Origin: Stutzerimonas decontaminans | GTDB taxonomy: Bacteria > Pseudomonadota > Gammaproteobacteria > Pseudomonadales > Pseudomonadaceae | NCBI RefSeq assembly: GCF_000661915.1 | Contig: NZ_CP007509.1 | Coordinates: forward strand, 3,241,501 to 3,305,500 | Direction of reading: 5' to 3' | Length of the DNA: 64,000 nt | Part shown: piece after piece, positions 51,156 to 60,417 of the stretch | Numbering within the stretch: position 1 is the stretch's first letter | How the letters are laid out: each line of letters begins with the position of its first letter | Translations under genes and position numbers: made by a program | Notes under the pieces: model-generated | What the model saw: the letters and a program-made list of their open reading frames with translations, nothing else | Databases searched by the model: none | What the model was told of the DNA's origin: nothing

Positions 51156-52298
51156 TCAGTACAGGCCGTGAGGGTTGGCTTCGATGGTCTTCTGATTGAT
51201 CCGGCCCCACATGCGGATGTAGCTCCACAGCGTGTAGCAGAGAATCAGCGGCACGAAGATGCAGGCCACGACGAACATGATGCCCAGGGTCTTTTTGCTC
51301 GAAACCGCATCCCAGATGGTCAGGCTCGACGCGGGATCAAGGCTCGACGGAAAGACGAAGGGAAACAGCGCGAAGCCGGCCGTGCAGATGCTGCCGACGA
51401 TCATCAGACTGGTTCCGACGAAGCTGACCCCACCACTGTTGCGGCTGGAGCCGAGCAGGGCCAGCAGTGCACCGACGATCCCGGCGACTGGCGCGATCAG
51501 CATGATTGGATAGCGGCTGTAGTTGCCCAGCCAGCCAGCGTTATCCTGTGCGACCTGCTTATCCAGCAATGGATTGAGTGCCGCGCCCGGATCGGTGACC
51601 GACAATTGTGTGAAGCCCTGAATCCCCAGCGCCAGCCACAGGCCAGCGGCGACGAAACCAAGCAGGAACACCAGTGCACACAGGCGAGTGGCCTGCCGCG
51701 AGCGCTCGGCCAGGGCGCCGTCGGTGCGCAACATCAGCCAGGCGCCACCGTGGGCGCTAAGCATGCTCAGACTGACGATGCCGCACAGCAGCGCGAACGG
51801 GTTGAGCAACGCGAAGAAGGAGCCCTGGTAGGTAGAGCGCATCAGCTCATCCAGCTGGAACGGCAGGCCGAGGAACAGATTGCCGAAGGCCACACCGAAA
51901 ACCAGCGCCGGCACCGCCCCACCGACGAATAGCGCCCAGTCCCATGCGCTGCGCCAGCGGGGGTCTTCCACCTTGCTGCGATAGTCGAAGCCCACCGGCC
52001 GGCAGAACAGCGCGAACAGCACCAGCAGCATCGCCCAGTACAACCCGGAAAAGGCCACCGCGTAGACCATTGGCCAGGCGGCGAACAACGCCCCGCCGGC
52101 CGTGATGAACCACACCTGATTGCCATCCCAGTGCGGAGCGATGGTATTGATCGCCGCGCGCCGCTCGTGGTCGGTCTTGCCGACGAAGGGCATCAGCGCC
52201 ATGGCGCCCATATCGAAGCCATCGGTCAGGGCGAAGCCGATCAGCAGCACGCCGATCAGCACCCACCAGATGAGCTTGAGAACCTCGTAATCGAACAT
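51156..52298 (-). CDS. cydB: Cytochrome bd ubiquinol oxidase subunit II CydB
   Basis: 380 residues, about eight transmembrane helices. MFDYEVLKLIWWVLIGVLLIG, then LTDGFDMGAMALMPF and GNQVWFITAGGALFAAWP, are strong CydB signatures. It forms the oxidase with CydA. The start is chosen at 52298; an upstream in-frame ATG is not family-like. Ten bases after the cydA stop. Confidence 0.96.
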   Translation of the reverse strand: MFDYEVLKLIWWVLIGVLLIGFALTDGFDMGAMALMPFVGKTDHERRAAINTIAPHWDGNQVWFITAGGALFAAWPMVYAVAFSGLYWAMLLVLFALFCRPVGFDYRSKVEDPRWRSAWDWALFVGGAVPALVFGVAFGNLFLGLPFQLDELMRSTYQGSFFALLNPFALLCGIVSLSMLSAHGGAWLMLRTDGALAERSRQATRLCALVFLLGFVAAGLWLALGIQGFTQLSVTDPGAALNPLLDKQVAQDNAGWLGNYSRYPIMLIAPVAGIVGALLALLGSSRNSGGVSFVGTSLMIVGSICTAGFALFPFVFPSSLDPASSLTIWDAVSSKKTLGIMFVVACIFVPLILCYTLWSYIRMWGRINQKTIEANPHGLY

Positions 52299-52308
52299 CT
52301 CGTTTACC

Positions 52309-53949
52309 TCACACGGCGGTAGGTTCAGTAGGGGCGTCTTTGCTAACTGCCGGCCTGGTGACTGCATCACGGAGCCGCTGTACCTGATTGGCGGCAGCCG
52401 TCTCGAGCTCGAAGTGATAGCGCCCGGTATGCAGGCTGCTTGGGCCGAGCCGTGCGAAGCGGATCATCAGGAACATCTCGATCACCAGCAGCAGGCTGTA
52501 GAAGGCCACCAGGGCGATCAGCGAGCCCCAAATATCCCCTGCGGCCAGCGTAGATGTGGACAAGTGGGTCGGCAGCACCTCGGCGATCGACCAGGGCTGA
52601 CGACCATGCTCGGCGACGTACCAGCCGGTTTGCGCGGCAATCCACGGCAGCGGCAGGCTGAACAAGGCGAACTTCAGCAACCAGGGCTTGGTCTCGGCAT
52701 TGCGCTTGATCGAGGCCCAGCTCGCCAGGGCGAACAGCACCAGCATGAGGAAGCCGGCAGCGACCATCACGCGGAAGGTCCAGAACAGGCTAAACACATT
52801 GGGAATGGTATCCAGCGCAGCCAGCTTGATCTGCTCCTCGCTGGCATCGACCACATCCGCGGTGTACTTCTTCAGCAGCAGGCCGTAACCCAGGTCCTGC
52901 TTGACCTCGTTGAACGCGGCGATGGCTTCGGCCGACTTGTCGCCGCTACGCAGCACCTGCAGCCGCTCGTAGGCGAGCATGCCGTTGCGGATGCGCAGCT
53001 CGTGCTCGGCGATCAGCTGCTTGATGCCCTTGACCTCCTCGTCCACCGAGCGCGTGGCGATCAGCCCCAACGCGTAGGGAATCTTCACCTCGTAGTCGGT
53101 GCGCATCTCCTGCTGATTGGGCAGGCCGAACAGGGTGAAGCCTGCAGGCGCCGGGTGGGTTTCCCACTCGGCCTCGATGGCGGCCAGCTTGACCTTCTGC
53201 ACGTCACCGATCTCGTAGCCGGACTCGTCGCCGAGGATGATCACTGAGATGGTCGAGGCCAGGCCGAACACCGCGGCGATGGCGAACGACCGGCGAGCGA
53301 AGCCCAGGTCGCGCTTCTTCAACAGATAGAAGGAAGAAATCGCCAGCACGAAGATCGCACCGGTGACGTAGCCGGCCGAAACGGTGTGGACGAACTTGAC
53401 CTGCGCCACCGGGTTGAACAGCAGCGCGCCGAAATCCACCAGCTCCATGCGCATGGTTTCGAAGTTGAACTCCGAGCCGACCGGGTTCTGCATCCAGCCA
53501 TTGGCGATGAGGATCCACAGCGCCGAGAGATTCGAACCCAGCGCCACCAGCCAGGTCACCGCGAGGTGCTGCACCCTGGAGAGCCGATCCCAGCCGAAGA
53601 AGAACAGGCCGATGAAGGTGGATTCGAGGAAGAACGCCATCAGCCCTTCGATGGCCAGCGGCGCACCGAAGATGTCACCGACATAGTGGCTGTAGTAGGC
53701 CCAGTTGGTGCCGAACTGGAACTCCATGGTCAACCCGGTGGTGACGCCCAGAGCGAAGTTGATGCCGAACAGCTTGCCCCAGAACTTGGTCATGTCCTGA
53801 TAGACCTGCTTGCCGGTCATGACATAGACCGATTCCATGATGGCCAGCAGAAAGGCCAGCCCCAGGGTCAACGGCACGAAGAGAAAGTGATACATCGCCG
53901 TCATGGCGAATTGCAGGCGTGATAGATCGACAACGCTTTCCGAGATCAT
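52309..53949 (-). CDS. cydA: Cytochrome bd ubiquinol oxidase subunit I CydA
   Basis: 546 residues. [24 protein letters not shown] holds the first haem ligand region (His near residue 21). [22 protein letters not shown] and [11 protein letters not shown] are family motifs. The long Q-loop between helices 6 and 7 (about residues 250-380) makes it the bd-I type, consistent with cydX and ybgE. The start overlaps cydP by four bases. Confidence 0.97.
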   Translation of the reverse strand: MISESVVDLSRLQFAMTAMYHFLFVPLTLGLAFLLAIMESVYVMTGKQVYQDMTKFWGKLFGINFALGVTTGLTMEFQFGTNWAYYSHYVGDIFGAPLAIEGLMAFFLESTFIGLFFFGWDRLSRVQHLAVTWLVALGSNLSALWILIANGWMQNPVGSEFNFETMRMELVDFGALLFNPVAQVKFVHTVSAGYVTGAIFVLAISSFYLLKKRDLGFARRSFAIAAVFGLASTISVIILGDESGYEIGDVQKVKLAAIEAEWETHPAPAGFTLFGLPNQQEMRTDYEVKIPYALGLIATRSVDEEVKGIKQLIAEHELRIRNGMLAYERLQVLRSGDKSAEAIAAFNEVKQDLGYGLLLKKYTADVVDASEEQIKLAALDTIPNVFSLFWTFRVMVAAGFLMLVLFALASWASIKRNAETKPWLLKFALFSLPLPWIAAQTGWYVAEHGRQPWSIAEVLPTHLSTSTLAAGDIWGSLIALVAFYSLLLVIEMFLMIRFARLGPSSLHTGRYHFELETAAANQVQRLRDAVTRPAVSKDAPTEPTAV

Positions 53950-54125
53950 CTCGGCCCTCCCTCGGGGTTCGAACCCCGCGAATCAAGCAAATGGTCGGCA
54001 ACGCGCACCGAACCGTTCTCGGGAATGCTGGGAGCATCGAACCAGACGTTTTTTATAATCATGAGGATCGCGACCTTGACCAGCACTACCAGCACGACGT
54101 CTCGCCTGAGCGATGACTTGAACAT
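53946..54125 (-). CDS. cydP: Cytochrome oxidase putative small subunit CydP
   Basis: 59 residues. The start [20 protein letters not shown] is a basic segment, then one helix with KNVWFDAPS. CydP proteins of this type (S-L-R-R-D then a hydrophobic helix) precede cydA in pseudomonads. The stop TGA overlaps the cydA ATG by four bases. A strong ribosome site AAGGAGG precedes it. Confidence 0.88.
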   Translation of the reverse strand: MFKSSLRRDVVLVVLVKVAILMIIKNVWFDAPSIPENGSVRVADHLLDSRGSNPEGGPR

Positions 54126-54450
54126 GCCTACCTCCTTGCGTGACTACCCGAGCACCTGGCACTCGGGCAGCATGAGCGATTGAAGGCCCCCTTTGGGGTG
54201 GGGCCGAAATCCCGGCGTGACTGCCTGGACTCAATCGCTCTGCCTCGAACCCACCCGTGGAAGCGCTGCTCGGATTCGAGGCAATCAAAGTGTCCCGCCA
54301 GGTCTGCAGCCCGACAACTGCGACAACCCGCCTCACCCGCCAAAAGCAGCGATCGAAGATTTGCCGCCTCACTTGCAGAGCGTAGCTGCAGGCGCGGCAA
54401 ACGCTGGCCGCAACGCCACGCACAGAGGTAATTGCGGCGTCCTGTCGCAC
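54126..54450. other. Intergenic region upstream of cydP
   Basis: 325 bases before the cyd operon. I looked for an ANR/FNR box (TTGAT-N4-ATCAA) and saw none, only isolated half sites. No small ORF with a ribosome site and no tRNA were found. The long open frames here are out of register with any known family. Confidence 0.45.
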
Positions 54451-55005
54451 TCATGGCACACGCAACCAACGACGAAACCCGTTGCCCGCGGTGCTCGACA
54501 TCGGGCTCCAGGCGAAGTCCCATGGCGCCGGCGGCAACTCCTCTGCCTCGGCGGCGAGCGGTCGTCCGCCCTGCCGCACCCGCGGCTTCCAGTCGAACAC
54601 ATGCTCGCTGCTGCCGCGCCAGCCAAGCACGATGCCGATTGCCGGACTGTCATCGCTGGCGACCCAGCGCGCCGCGGCGGCGAGCATCATGGCCTCGATA
54701 TGCTCCGGCTCGATCAGGTCGCGGTATCCGGAAGCCAGCAACCAGCGGCAGACGCTGAGGTGGAAGGTCCAGTCCAGCGCTAGCTGACAGCCATAGGCCC
54801 AGGTCATGAACTGGCGGAAGATCGCCAGCCCATCGGGAGGGTCGAGCTTGAGCAGCTGCGGGCAGACGTCGAACAGAGCGTGCCAGTACGGCAAGAGCTT
54901 GGCGTCCAGATGGACGAAGTTTCGGGCGTTGCTGGGATAGTCCGGGAAGGGCAGCCGGTAGCTGACGCGGCTATCGGCGCGGGTGAATCGTTCCATCATA
55001 GTCAT
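54451..55005 (-). CDS. Conserved hypothetical protein
   Basis: 184 residues. No family recognised. It is Trp- and Phe-rich, with YPSNARNFVHLDAKLLPYW, FHLSVCRWLLASGYRDL and the acidic VASDDSPAIGIVLGW. No signal peptide or membrane segment is clear. ATG at 55005 is preferred; two further ATGs at 54999 and 54996 also fit, and the first has a GGGG motif upstream. It lies between cydP and a DUF2946 gene. Confidence 0.6.
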   Translation of the reverse strand: MTMMERFTRADSRVSYRLPFPDYPSNARNFVHLDAKLLPYWHALFDVCPQLLKLDPPDGLAIFRQFMTWAYGCQLALDWTFHLSVCRWLLASGYRDLIEPEHIEAMMLAAAARWVASDDSPAIGIVLGWRGSSEHVFDWKPRVRQGGRPLAAEAEELPPAPWDFAWSPMSSTAGNGFRRWLRVP

Positions 55006-55110
55006 GGTGAAAAGCCCCTGGATTGACGGTGTCGTCGGAAAGCTCCGACCGTTGGCCATCCTGTTCGCCGCTACGCGGCAGCAGGACGAGCGAGATACGT
55101 CAACGGGGGC

Positions 55111-55479
55111 TCAGGGGGCGCGCGGGTTTAGGGCCGGCCAATGGTGGCGCGGGCCATGGCGCTCAAGCGGTGGTGGCGGCGTCGCGTTTGCCGTTCGACG
55201 GCCCAGCCAGGCCAGAGCGAACAGCACTACGATCGCGAGAAAGACCGAACTGCACAGCGGGCAGTCGAGGGCATGTTGCGACAAGTCGTGGGCGTCGGAG
55301 GGCAGCGCAGCGATGCTTGTGCCGCCATCATCACCAGTCACGCAGAAAGCGTCCTGCCCCATGGCCAGCCCGAAGCCCACGTGAGTGGCATGGTTCAGAC
55401 TGCAGACAAAAGCATTGAGCAGGATGCAGGTGAGAAGCACCCATACGATCTGCGCACGCTTGTCTTTGATGATGGTCAT
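55111..55479 (-). CDS. DUF2946 family protein
   Basis: 122 residues. An N-terminal hydrophobic segment (IVWVLLTCILLNAFVCSLNHATHVG) carries the DUF2946-type histidine/Cys pattern, then CPLCSSVFLAIVVLFALAWLG, a second helix with a CPLC motif. DUF2946 genes often sit near copper or iron receptors. Metal binding is plausible, not shown. Confidence 0.72.
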   Translation of the reverse strand: MTIIKDKRAQIVWVLLTCILLNAFVCSLNHATHVGFGLAMGQDAFCVTGDDGGTSIAALPSDAHDLSQHALDCPLCSSVFLAIVVLFALAWLGRRTANATPPPPLERHGPRHHWPALNPRAP

Positions 55480-55537
55480 GTTTCGACTTTACACCGCGCG
55501 CGTCACAACGGCGCTGCGCTAAACCGTCGCAGCCCCC

Positions 55538-56206
55538 TCAATGGTTGACGGTAAACGCCAGCATTGCCGACAACTGACAAAGCGGGCGGCCGCTTTCGGC
55601 GTGCCACCGGTTGAACGCCGCCTGTACCGCCGCCTGATCACGTTGACTGCTGGGCACCTTGTCGACGATGTGCTGCGCCTTGAGGGCGGCGACCACGTCA
55701 TTGCTGGGGACGAAGGTGTCCTTGCCCGCCATGCGCAACAGCCGCGGCGCCGATAGGCCGCCGAGCTGACTGCCATGTTTGGCCAGGTAGCGCCACAGGC
55801 CGACGATATCGCTGCTCGGCCAGTCGGCCAGCAGGTTGCCGAAGCTCCCCTTTTCCTTGGCCACATCGAGCACGAATTGCGCGTTGCGCGGCACGCTCTT
55901 CAGCTTGCCGAGATGGCGGATCAGCCGGGTGTCCTGCATCAGTCGTTCGATGTGCTCGCCCATCAGCACCACCTTTTCCGGATCGAAGCCGAAGAAGGCC
56001 TGCTCGAACGCCGGCCACTTGGCATCCACCAGGCTGTGCTTGAGGCCGGCACGGAAGATGCGCAGGCTGATCAGCGAGAGGTAGCGATCATCCGAAACGC
56101 TACGCAACTCATCGGCACTGTTCGGTTGCGGCAGCCGTGCCTCCAGTGCCGCGGACGAGCCGAAGCGGTTGAGGCAGTATTCGTGCAGCCATTTGTAGTC
56201 ATGCAT
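55538..56206 (-). CDS. DNA-3-methyladenine glycosylase I-like protein
   Basis: 222 residues. HhH-superfamily base-excision glycosylase of the Tag type: SLISLRIFRAGLKHSLVDAKWPAFEQAFFGFD aligns with the family's catalytic region, followed by LGKLKSVPRNAQFVLDVAKE. The Zn ligands of E. coli Tag (His and Cys) are not obvious. It lies downstream of the DAHP synthase gene after a repeat. Confidence 0.8.
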   Translation of the reverse strand: MHDYKWLHEYCLNRFGSSAALEARLPQPNSADELRSVSDDRYLSLISLRIFRAGLKHSLVDAKWPAFEQAFFGFDPEKVVLMGEHIERLMQDTRLIRHLGKLKSVPRNAQFVLDVAKEKGSFGNLLADWPSSDIVGLWRYLAKHGSQLGGLSAPRLLRMAGKDTFVPSNDVVAALKAQHIVDKVPSSQRDQAAVQAAFNRWHAESGRPLCQLSAMLAFTVNH

Positions 56207-56512
56207 GGTTCAGATCCGATGGTGACGGCAGCGGCACAGGGTGCCGGTGACGAGCCAGCCCCGCAAGCCCATCGCCGAGGCCGCTCCATCTGAGCCACGA
56301 GCGTTTGGGGCCGGGCTGGTCAGCCTCCGCGAATGCGCATGCCTGCGTTTACTGGAGGCTGGCGTGGGATCGATGGACACTCCGTGGATAAAGCCCGTAG
56401 CGTCTCCACACGTAGGGGGAGCCGATGGTGGACAAGCTTCGCGTTGTCCACCCTACAAGCAGAACGTCATTCGCGTGCGAGCCCGCTCTAACGTTGCAGC
56501 GGGCTCCACGTA
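56207..56512. other. Intergenic region with repeat
   Basis: 306 bases between the glycosylase and DAHP synthase genes. It contains the inverted repeat listed at 56412-56456. No gene or tRNA is seen elsewhere in it. Confidence 0.45.
56412..56456. repeat. Intergenic inverted repeat, copy 2
   Basis: GGTGGACAA, eight-base loop, TTGTCCACC is a perfect nine-pair stem, extended outward by GTAGGG/CCCTAC. The core CCACCCTA and GGTGGA are shared with copy 1 at 42319-42388, so both belong to one diverged intergenic repeat family. Confidence 0.65.
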
Positions 56513-57589
56513 TCAGCCGCGCAGGCTTTGTGCCGCCTGCCGCAGCATTTGCTCAGTGGCCGTCCAGCCCAGGCAGCCGTCGGTGATCGACACGCCGTAG
56601 CGCAACTCACCGGACAGCGGCTGGCAGCCATCGAACAGGTGGCTTTCGAGCATTACACCGCGCAGGCTAGCGTCGCCGGCCAGGCGCTGTGCGATGACCG
56701 ACTCCAGCACTTCTGGCTGGCGCAGCGGATTCTTGCCGCTGTTGGCATGACTGCAATCGACCATGATGCGCGGCGCGATGCCCTGCTTCTCCAGCGCGCG
56801 ACGAGCAGCAGCGACACTGTCCGCGTCGTAGTTGGGTGCGCCATGGCCGCCGCGCAGGACCAGGTGGGTATCCGGATTGCCACGGGTCTGCAACAGCGCT
56901 GGGTGGCCGAGGTCGTCGATGCCGAAGTGCTGGTGCGGATGTTCCGCTGAACGCATGGCGTCGCAGGCGATGCCCAGGCCGCCATCGGTGCCATTCTTGA
57001 AGCCCACCGGCAGGTCCAGCCCGCTGACCAGCTCACGATGAATCTGCGATTCACTGGTACGCGCACCAATCGCGGCCCAGCCGAGCAGATCGTCGAAGTA
57101 CCCGGCAGCCATCGGCTGCAACAGCTCGGTGGCGATGGGCAGGCCGGTCTCAAGAACATCCAGCATCAGGCGGCGCGACAGGTGCAACCCCTCGGCCATG
57201 TTGCCGCTGCCGTCCAGGTGCGGGTCGTAGACCAGGCCTTTCCAGCCGACCGTAGTGCGCGGCTTTTCCACATAGGCACGCATCACCAGCAGTAGCTGGT
57301 CGCTGACTTCGGGCGCGAGCGCGGCGAGACGCTCGGCGTACTCGAGCGCGGCGACAGGATCGTGCAGGGAACAGGGCCCGACGACGACCAGCAGGCGCGG
57401 GTCGCGGCCATCGAGCACCGCGCGGATGGCGTTGCGGTCGTTATGGATGCGTGCGGCAAGGGCGTCGCTCAAGGGCAGACGCTGGCGCAGAACGGCGGGG
57501 CTGGGCAGCGGCTGCGCGCTGCGGCGGGCGACGCTGGCTTCGGCGGTGGCGGCGGGTTGTTTGGCAAGTACGGTGGCGGATGCATTCAT
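56513..57589 (-). CDS. 3-deoxy-7-phosphoheptulonate (DAHP) synthase, class I
   Basis: 358 residues. First enzyme of the shikimate pathway (E4P plus PEP). PLSDALAARIHNDRNAIRAVL, VVGPCSLHDPVAALEYAERL, AYVEKPRTTVGWKGLVYDP and IMVDCSHANSGKNP are class I AroG/AroF signatures. The N-terminal ~30 residues are Ala-rich. Which amino acid inhibits it is not shown by sequence. It is preceded by an aromatic-rich leader region at 57634-58034 that suggests attenuation. Confidence 0.93.
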   Translation of the reverse strand: MNASATVLAKQPAATAEASVARRSAQPLPSPAVLRQRLPLSDALAARIHNDRNAIRAVLDGRDPRLLVVVGPCSLHDPVAALEYAERLAALAPEVSDQLLLVMRAYVEKPRTTVGWKGLVYDPHLDGSGNMAEGLHLSRRLMLDVLETGLPIATELLQPMAAGYFDDLLGWAAIGARTSESQIHRELVSGLDLPVGFKNGTDGGLGIACDAMRSAEHPHQHFGIDDLGHPALLQTRGNPDTHLVLRGGHGAPNYDADSVAAARRALEKQGIAPRIMVDCSHANSGKNPLRQPEVLESVIAQRLAGDASLRGVMLESHLFDGCQPLSGELRYGVSITDGCLGWTATEQMLRQAAQSLRG

Positions 57590-57633
57590 GATCTGGCGGT
57601 TCCTTCAGCCGGCGCGGGTAGTCCGCAGCGGCG

Positions 57634-57729
57634 CTAGTCGGGTGTTCGTTCGCGTGATGTCTGTTCGGCGTCGAAGCGGCTAAATCGCCAGTCGTAGCGG
57701 TAATAACGATCAGTGCGGTAAGTGGTCAT
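57634..57729 (-). CDS. Aromatic-rich small ORF directly before DAHP synthase
   Basis: 31 codons on the minus strand. The start is preceded by GAGGAA. The peptide holds YRTDRYYRYDWRFSRF, so five of its first 19 residues are Tyr/Trp and two Phe. It lies between the terminator hairpin at 57772-57804 and the DAHP synthase start, 44 bases upstream of it. It could be a second leader peptide or a small conserved protein. Confidence 0.6.
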   Translation of the reverse strand: MTTYRTDRYYRYDWRFSRFDAEQTSRERTPD

Positions 57730-57771
57730 GCTGTATTCCTCGTTGCGTTGGGCCATTCGTGGCCGAAAAAC

Positions 57772-57804
57772 AAAACCCCCGGTCGGGTGGCCGACCGGGG
57801 GTTC
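57772..57804 (-). terminator. Rho-independent terminator in the DAHP synthase leader
   Basis: CCCCCGGTCGG, loop of four, CCGACCGGGGG on the minus strand, followed by TTTTGTTTTT. It is a strong intrinsic terminator placed upstream of the DAHP synthase gene and downstream of a leader peptide, the position of an attenuator. Confidence 0.9.
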
Positions 57805-57852
57805 GAAAACTGCTCTGGTGGCGACCCTGCTTGCTAGGGCGCCTGTGGGGTA

Positions 57853-57981
57853 TCAGGCGCGCCTGTGGCTAAACCAATACCCAAAGTAATAACCAGCGGC
57901 TGCAACCCGCTGCCCACGACCGGCCGCGACGCGAATGGCGCCGGCATCGGATACGTTCAGGGCTACAGGGTTGAGGGACAT
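57853..57981 (-). CDS. Putative aromatic leader peptide (attenuator) of DAHP synthase
   Basis: 42 codons. GGAGATC precedes the ATG. The C-terminal third is AGYYFGYWFSHRRA, a run of Tyr, Phe and Trp codons (residues 31-37) six codons before the stop. This composition and the terminator 48 bases after the stop fit a ribosome-stalling leader that senses charged tRNA for aromatic amino acids. The promoter at 58005-58034 lies just upstream. Confidence 0.72.
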   Translation of the reverse strand: MSLNPVALNVSDAGAIRVAAGRGQRVAAAGYYFGYWFSHRRA

Positions 57982-58004
57982 GCTGATCTCCAGAAGATGG
58001 TCGA

Positions 58005-58034
58005 ACCATACTCCGCCGAGACGGCCGCTTTCAA
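58005..58034 (-). promoter_or_regulatory. Sigma-70 promoter of the DAHP synthase leader
   Basis: On the minus strand, -35 TTGAAA, 18-base spacer, -10 TATGGT. The predicted start is about 15 bases before the leader ATG at 57981. Confidence 0.6.
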
Positions 58035-58079
58035 CCGGCACGGCAAAAGAAAGTGGCTGGCTCGGCTGAGTGCGCCCAA

Positions 58080-58904
58080 TTACAGGCTCATCACATCGAC
58101 GAAGCGCGGCGTGGCGCTGTCGTCGATACGCAGGCTCTTGAAATCGAACAGGTTGCGGTCGGCCAGTTGCGAAGGCACTACGTTCTGCAGCGCGCGGAAC
58201 ATGATTTCGGTGCGCCCTGGCGACTTGCGCTCCCACTCCTGCAGCATTTCCTTGACCACCTGGCGCTGCAGATTTTCCTGCGAACCACAGAGGTTGCACG
58301 GGATGATCGGAAACTCCTTCATCTTCGAATACGCCTCGATGTCCGCCTCGTTGCAATAGGCCAGCGGGCGGATCACCACGTTGCGTCCATCGTCGGAGAG
58401 TAGCTTGGGCGGCATGGCCTTCAGCGTGCCGCCGTAGAACATGTTGAGGAAGAACGTTTCCAGGATGTCGTCGCGATGATGCCCGAGCGCCATCTTGGTC
58501 GCGCCGATCTCGTCGGCGAAGGTGTACAGCGTGCCGCGGCGCAGGCGCGAGCACAGCGAGCAGGTGGTCTTGCCTTCCGGGATCTTCTCCTTCACCACCG
58601 AGTAGGTGTCCTTCTCGATGATGTGATACTCGACGCCGATGGACTTCAGGTACTCGGGCAGAACGTGCTCGGGGAAGCCGGGCTGCTTCTGGTCCATGTT
58701 CACGGCAACGATCTCGAACTTGATCGGCGCGACCTTCTGCAGATAGAGCAGCACGTCGAGCATGGTGTAGCTGTCCTTGCCGCCAGACAGGCAGACCATG
58801 ACCTTGTCGCCGTCCTCGATCATGTTGAAATCGGTGACGGCCTCGCCGGCCAGGCGGCGCAGGCGCTTCTGCAGTTTGTTCTGGTTGACCGAGAGGTTGC
58901 CCAT
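58080..58904 (-). CDS. ttcA: tRNA 2-thiocytidine(32) synthetase TtcA
   Basis: 274 residues. PP-loop [19 protein letters not shown] (about 33-51), then the paired [10 protein letters not shown] (CxxC) and CNLCGSQ ligands for a [4Fe-4S] cluster, match TtcA. It thiolates C32 of some tRNAs. Length fits the family. Its stop lies 45 bases before the predicted promoter of the DAHP synthase leader. Confidence 0.95.
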   Translation of the reverse strand: MGNLSVNQNKLQKRLRRLAGEAVTDFNMIEDGDKVMVCLSGGKDSYTMLDVLLYLQKVAPIKFEIVAVNMDQKQPGFPEHVLPEYLKSIGVEYHIIEKDTYSVVKEKIPEGKTTCSLCSRLRRGTLYTFADEIGATKMALGHHRDDILETFFLNMFYGGTLKAMPPKLLSDDGRNVVIRPLAYCNEADIEAYSKMKEFPIIPCNLCGSQENLQRQVVKEMLQEWERKSPGRTEIMFRALQNVVPSQLADRNLFDFKSLRIDDSATPRFVDVMSL

Positions 58905-59038
58905 GTCAGGTGTCCGGGTGAGATGCGAAAGGCGCGCATTTTACGCGCAAAGCACGCCTGGCCGCAGCCCGTTCGCCGCCTGCGCCGATGTGAACCAGCA
59001 CCGAATGAGCACCCGCGGTGCTGTGCTAGTCTCGCCTG

Positions 59039-59632
59039 ATGGACGACCTCTCCCCCGCACTGGATCTGCCGGATCACCTGCTCATACTGCTGCAGGAAAA
59101 CCCCGCAGGCTGCAGCGAATACGAGCTGATTCAACAGCTCAAGCGCCGGCACAGCACGCACGTGCCCAATCTGCCGCTGACCGACAAGTTGGTGCTCTTT
59201 CGCACGCACTTTCTGGTCTTCAACGCGCTTTATCTGCTGCGCGACCGACTCTGGGCCAATACTACTGGCCATCTGCAGATCAGCCCGCTGCATGTTCAAT
59301 TGCTTCCTTATACGAGCGCCAGCGCCGGCATAGCCGAGCAGGACGCCCTGCGCGCGTACTATCTTGATCTCTCCAACCTGAGAAATACCGACGAAGACGA
59401 CGTCGAGCGCCTGCTCGCAAGCTTCTGGACGCGCATGCAGGGTAGCGACGAGAAGCGTGCTGCGCTGGAGTTGTTCGAACTGGATCGCTCGGTTCACCCG
59501 CTTACGCTTGAAGTTATCAAGCGGCGCTATCGTCAGCTGGTCGGCCTCCACCATCCGGATCGCGGCGGCAGCACGCAGCGCCTGCAGTCAATTAATCTGG
59601 CGATGGAAATACTCGAGCGCTATTACCGCTGA
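59039..59632 (+). CDS. DnaJ-related protein (DNAJ_related domain plus J-domain motif)
   Basis: 197 residues. The N-terminal DNA-J-related domain (about 10-120, with LTDKLVLFRTHFLVFNALYLL) is followed by a C-terminal J-domain fragment with KRRYRQLVGLHHPDRGGSTQRLQSINLA, where HPD is the Hsp70-stimulating motif. It is likely a specialised co-chaperone. Divergent from ttcA. Confidence 0.82.
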   Translation: MDDLSPALDLPDHLLILLQENPAGCSEYELIQQLKRRHSTHVPNLPLTDKLVLFRTHFLVFNALYLLRDRLWANTTGHLQISPLHVQLLPYTSASAGIAEQDALRAYYLDLSNLRNTDEDDVERLLASFWTRMQGSDEKRAALELFELDRSVHPLTLEVIKRRYRQLVGLHHPDRGGSTQRLQSINLAMEILERYYR

Positions 59633-59771
59633 CGCTATAGCTTCGAAACGCTCTAACCTCGCTGATGCATTGCCGATTGTCATTCCTATACTGCGACATA
59701 AGGTCGCACGCGCCGTCCTCGATGACGACCGCCAGGCGAAGCGACCCTCCATAAACAGAGGAGACGCTGGC

Positions 59772-60371
59772 ATGATCAATCACGTTTGGGGTTTGTTCAC
59801 TCACCCTGGCCAGGAGTGGACCGAAATCCGCGGCGAAGAGGAAACCGTCAGCCACATGTACCTGACGCATGTGTTGCTGCTCGCTGCGATTCCGGCGATA
59901 TCGGCGTACATCGGAGCCACGCAGGTGGGCTGGAGCATCGGTGGTGGAGAGCCAGTCAAGCTGACGCAGGCCAGTTGCATGCAGCTGGCGATACTTTCCT
60001 ACTTCGCCATGCTGGCTGGCGTTGCCGTGATGGGAGGCTTCATCCACTGGATGGCGCGCACCTACGACGCCAATCCGACACTTACCCAGTGCATCGTCTT
60101 CGCCGCTTACACCGCGACCCCACTATTCATAGGCGGGCTTGCCGGACTCTACCCGCACCTGTGGCTCGGCATGCTGGTCGGTACGGCAGCGGTCTGCTAC
60201 ACGGCCTACCTGCTCTATGTGGGCCTGCCTAAGTTCATGAACATCCCCGAAGACGAGGGCTTCATGTTCTCCAGCTCGGTGCTTGCCGTGGGGCTGGTAG
60301 TGCTGGTGGCGATCATTGCGCTGTCGGTGATCACCTGGGGCATGGGCATCGGCCCGGTATACGTGCGCTGA
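59772..60371 (+). CDS. Yip1 family membrane protein (copy A)
   Basis: 199 residues, about five hydrophobic helices. MINHVWGLFTHPGQEW and VLLLAAIPAISAYIGATQVGW are typical of bacterial Yip1-domain proteins (inner-membrane, unknown role), with CIVFAAYTATPLFIGGLAGLYP. ATG at 59772 follows GAGGAGAC. A terminator lies after the stop. A paralogue starts at 60549. Confidence 0.75.
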   Translation: MINHVWGLFTHPGQEWTEIRGEEETVSHMYLTHVLLLAAIPAISAYIGATQVGWSIGGGEPVKLTQASCMQLAILSYFAMLAGVAVMGGFIHWMARTYDANPTLTQCIVFAAYTATPLFIGGLAGLYPHLWLGMLVGTAAVCYTAYLLYVGLPKFMNIPEDEGFMFSSSVLAVGLVVLVAIIALSVITWGMGIGPVYVR

Positions 60372-60389
60372 CCGGCGCAATCCTCTGCC

Positions 60390-60417
60390 AGGCCGCCTCC
60401 GGGCGGCCTTTTCGTTT
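60390..60417 (+). terminator. Rho-independent terminator between the two Yip1 genes
   Basis: AGGCCGCC, loop TCCG, GGCGGCCT followed by TTTTCGTTT. It lies 19 bases after the stop of copy A. Confidence 0.85.

Noticed and set aside
54128..54783. Overlapping long frames on both strands upstream of cydP
   Set aside because: No ribosome site or family match, and they overlap each other and the 54451-55005 gene.
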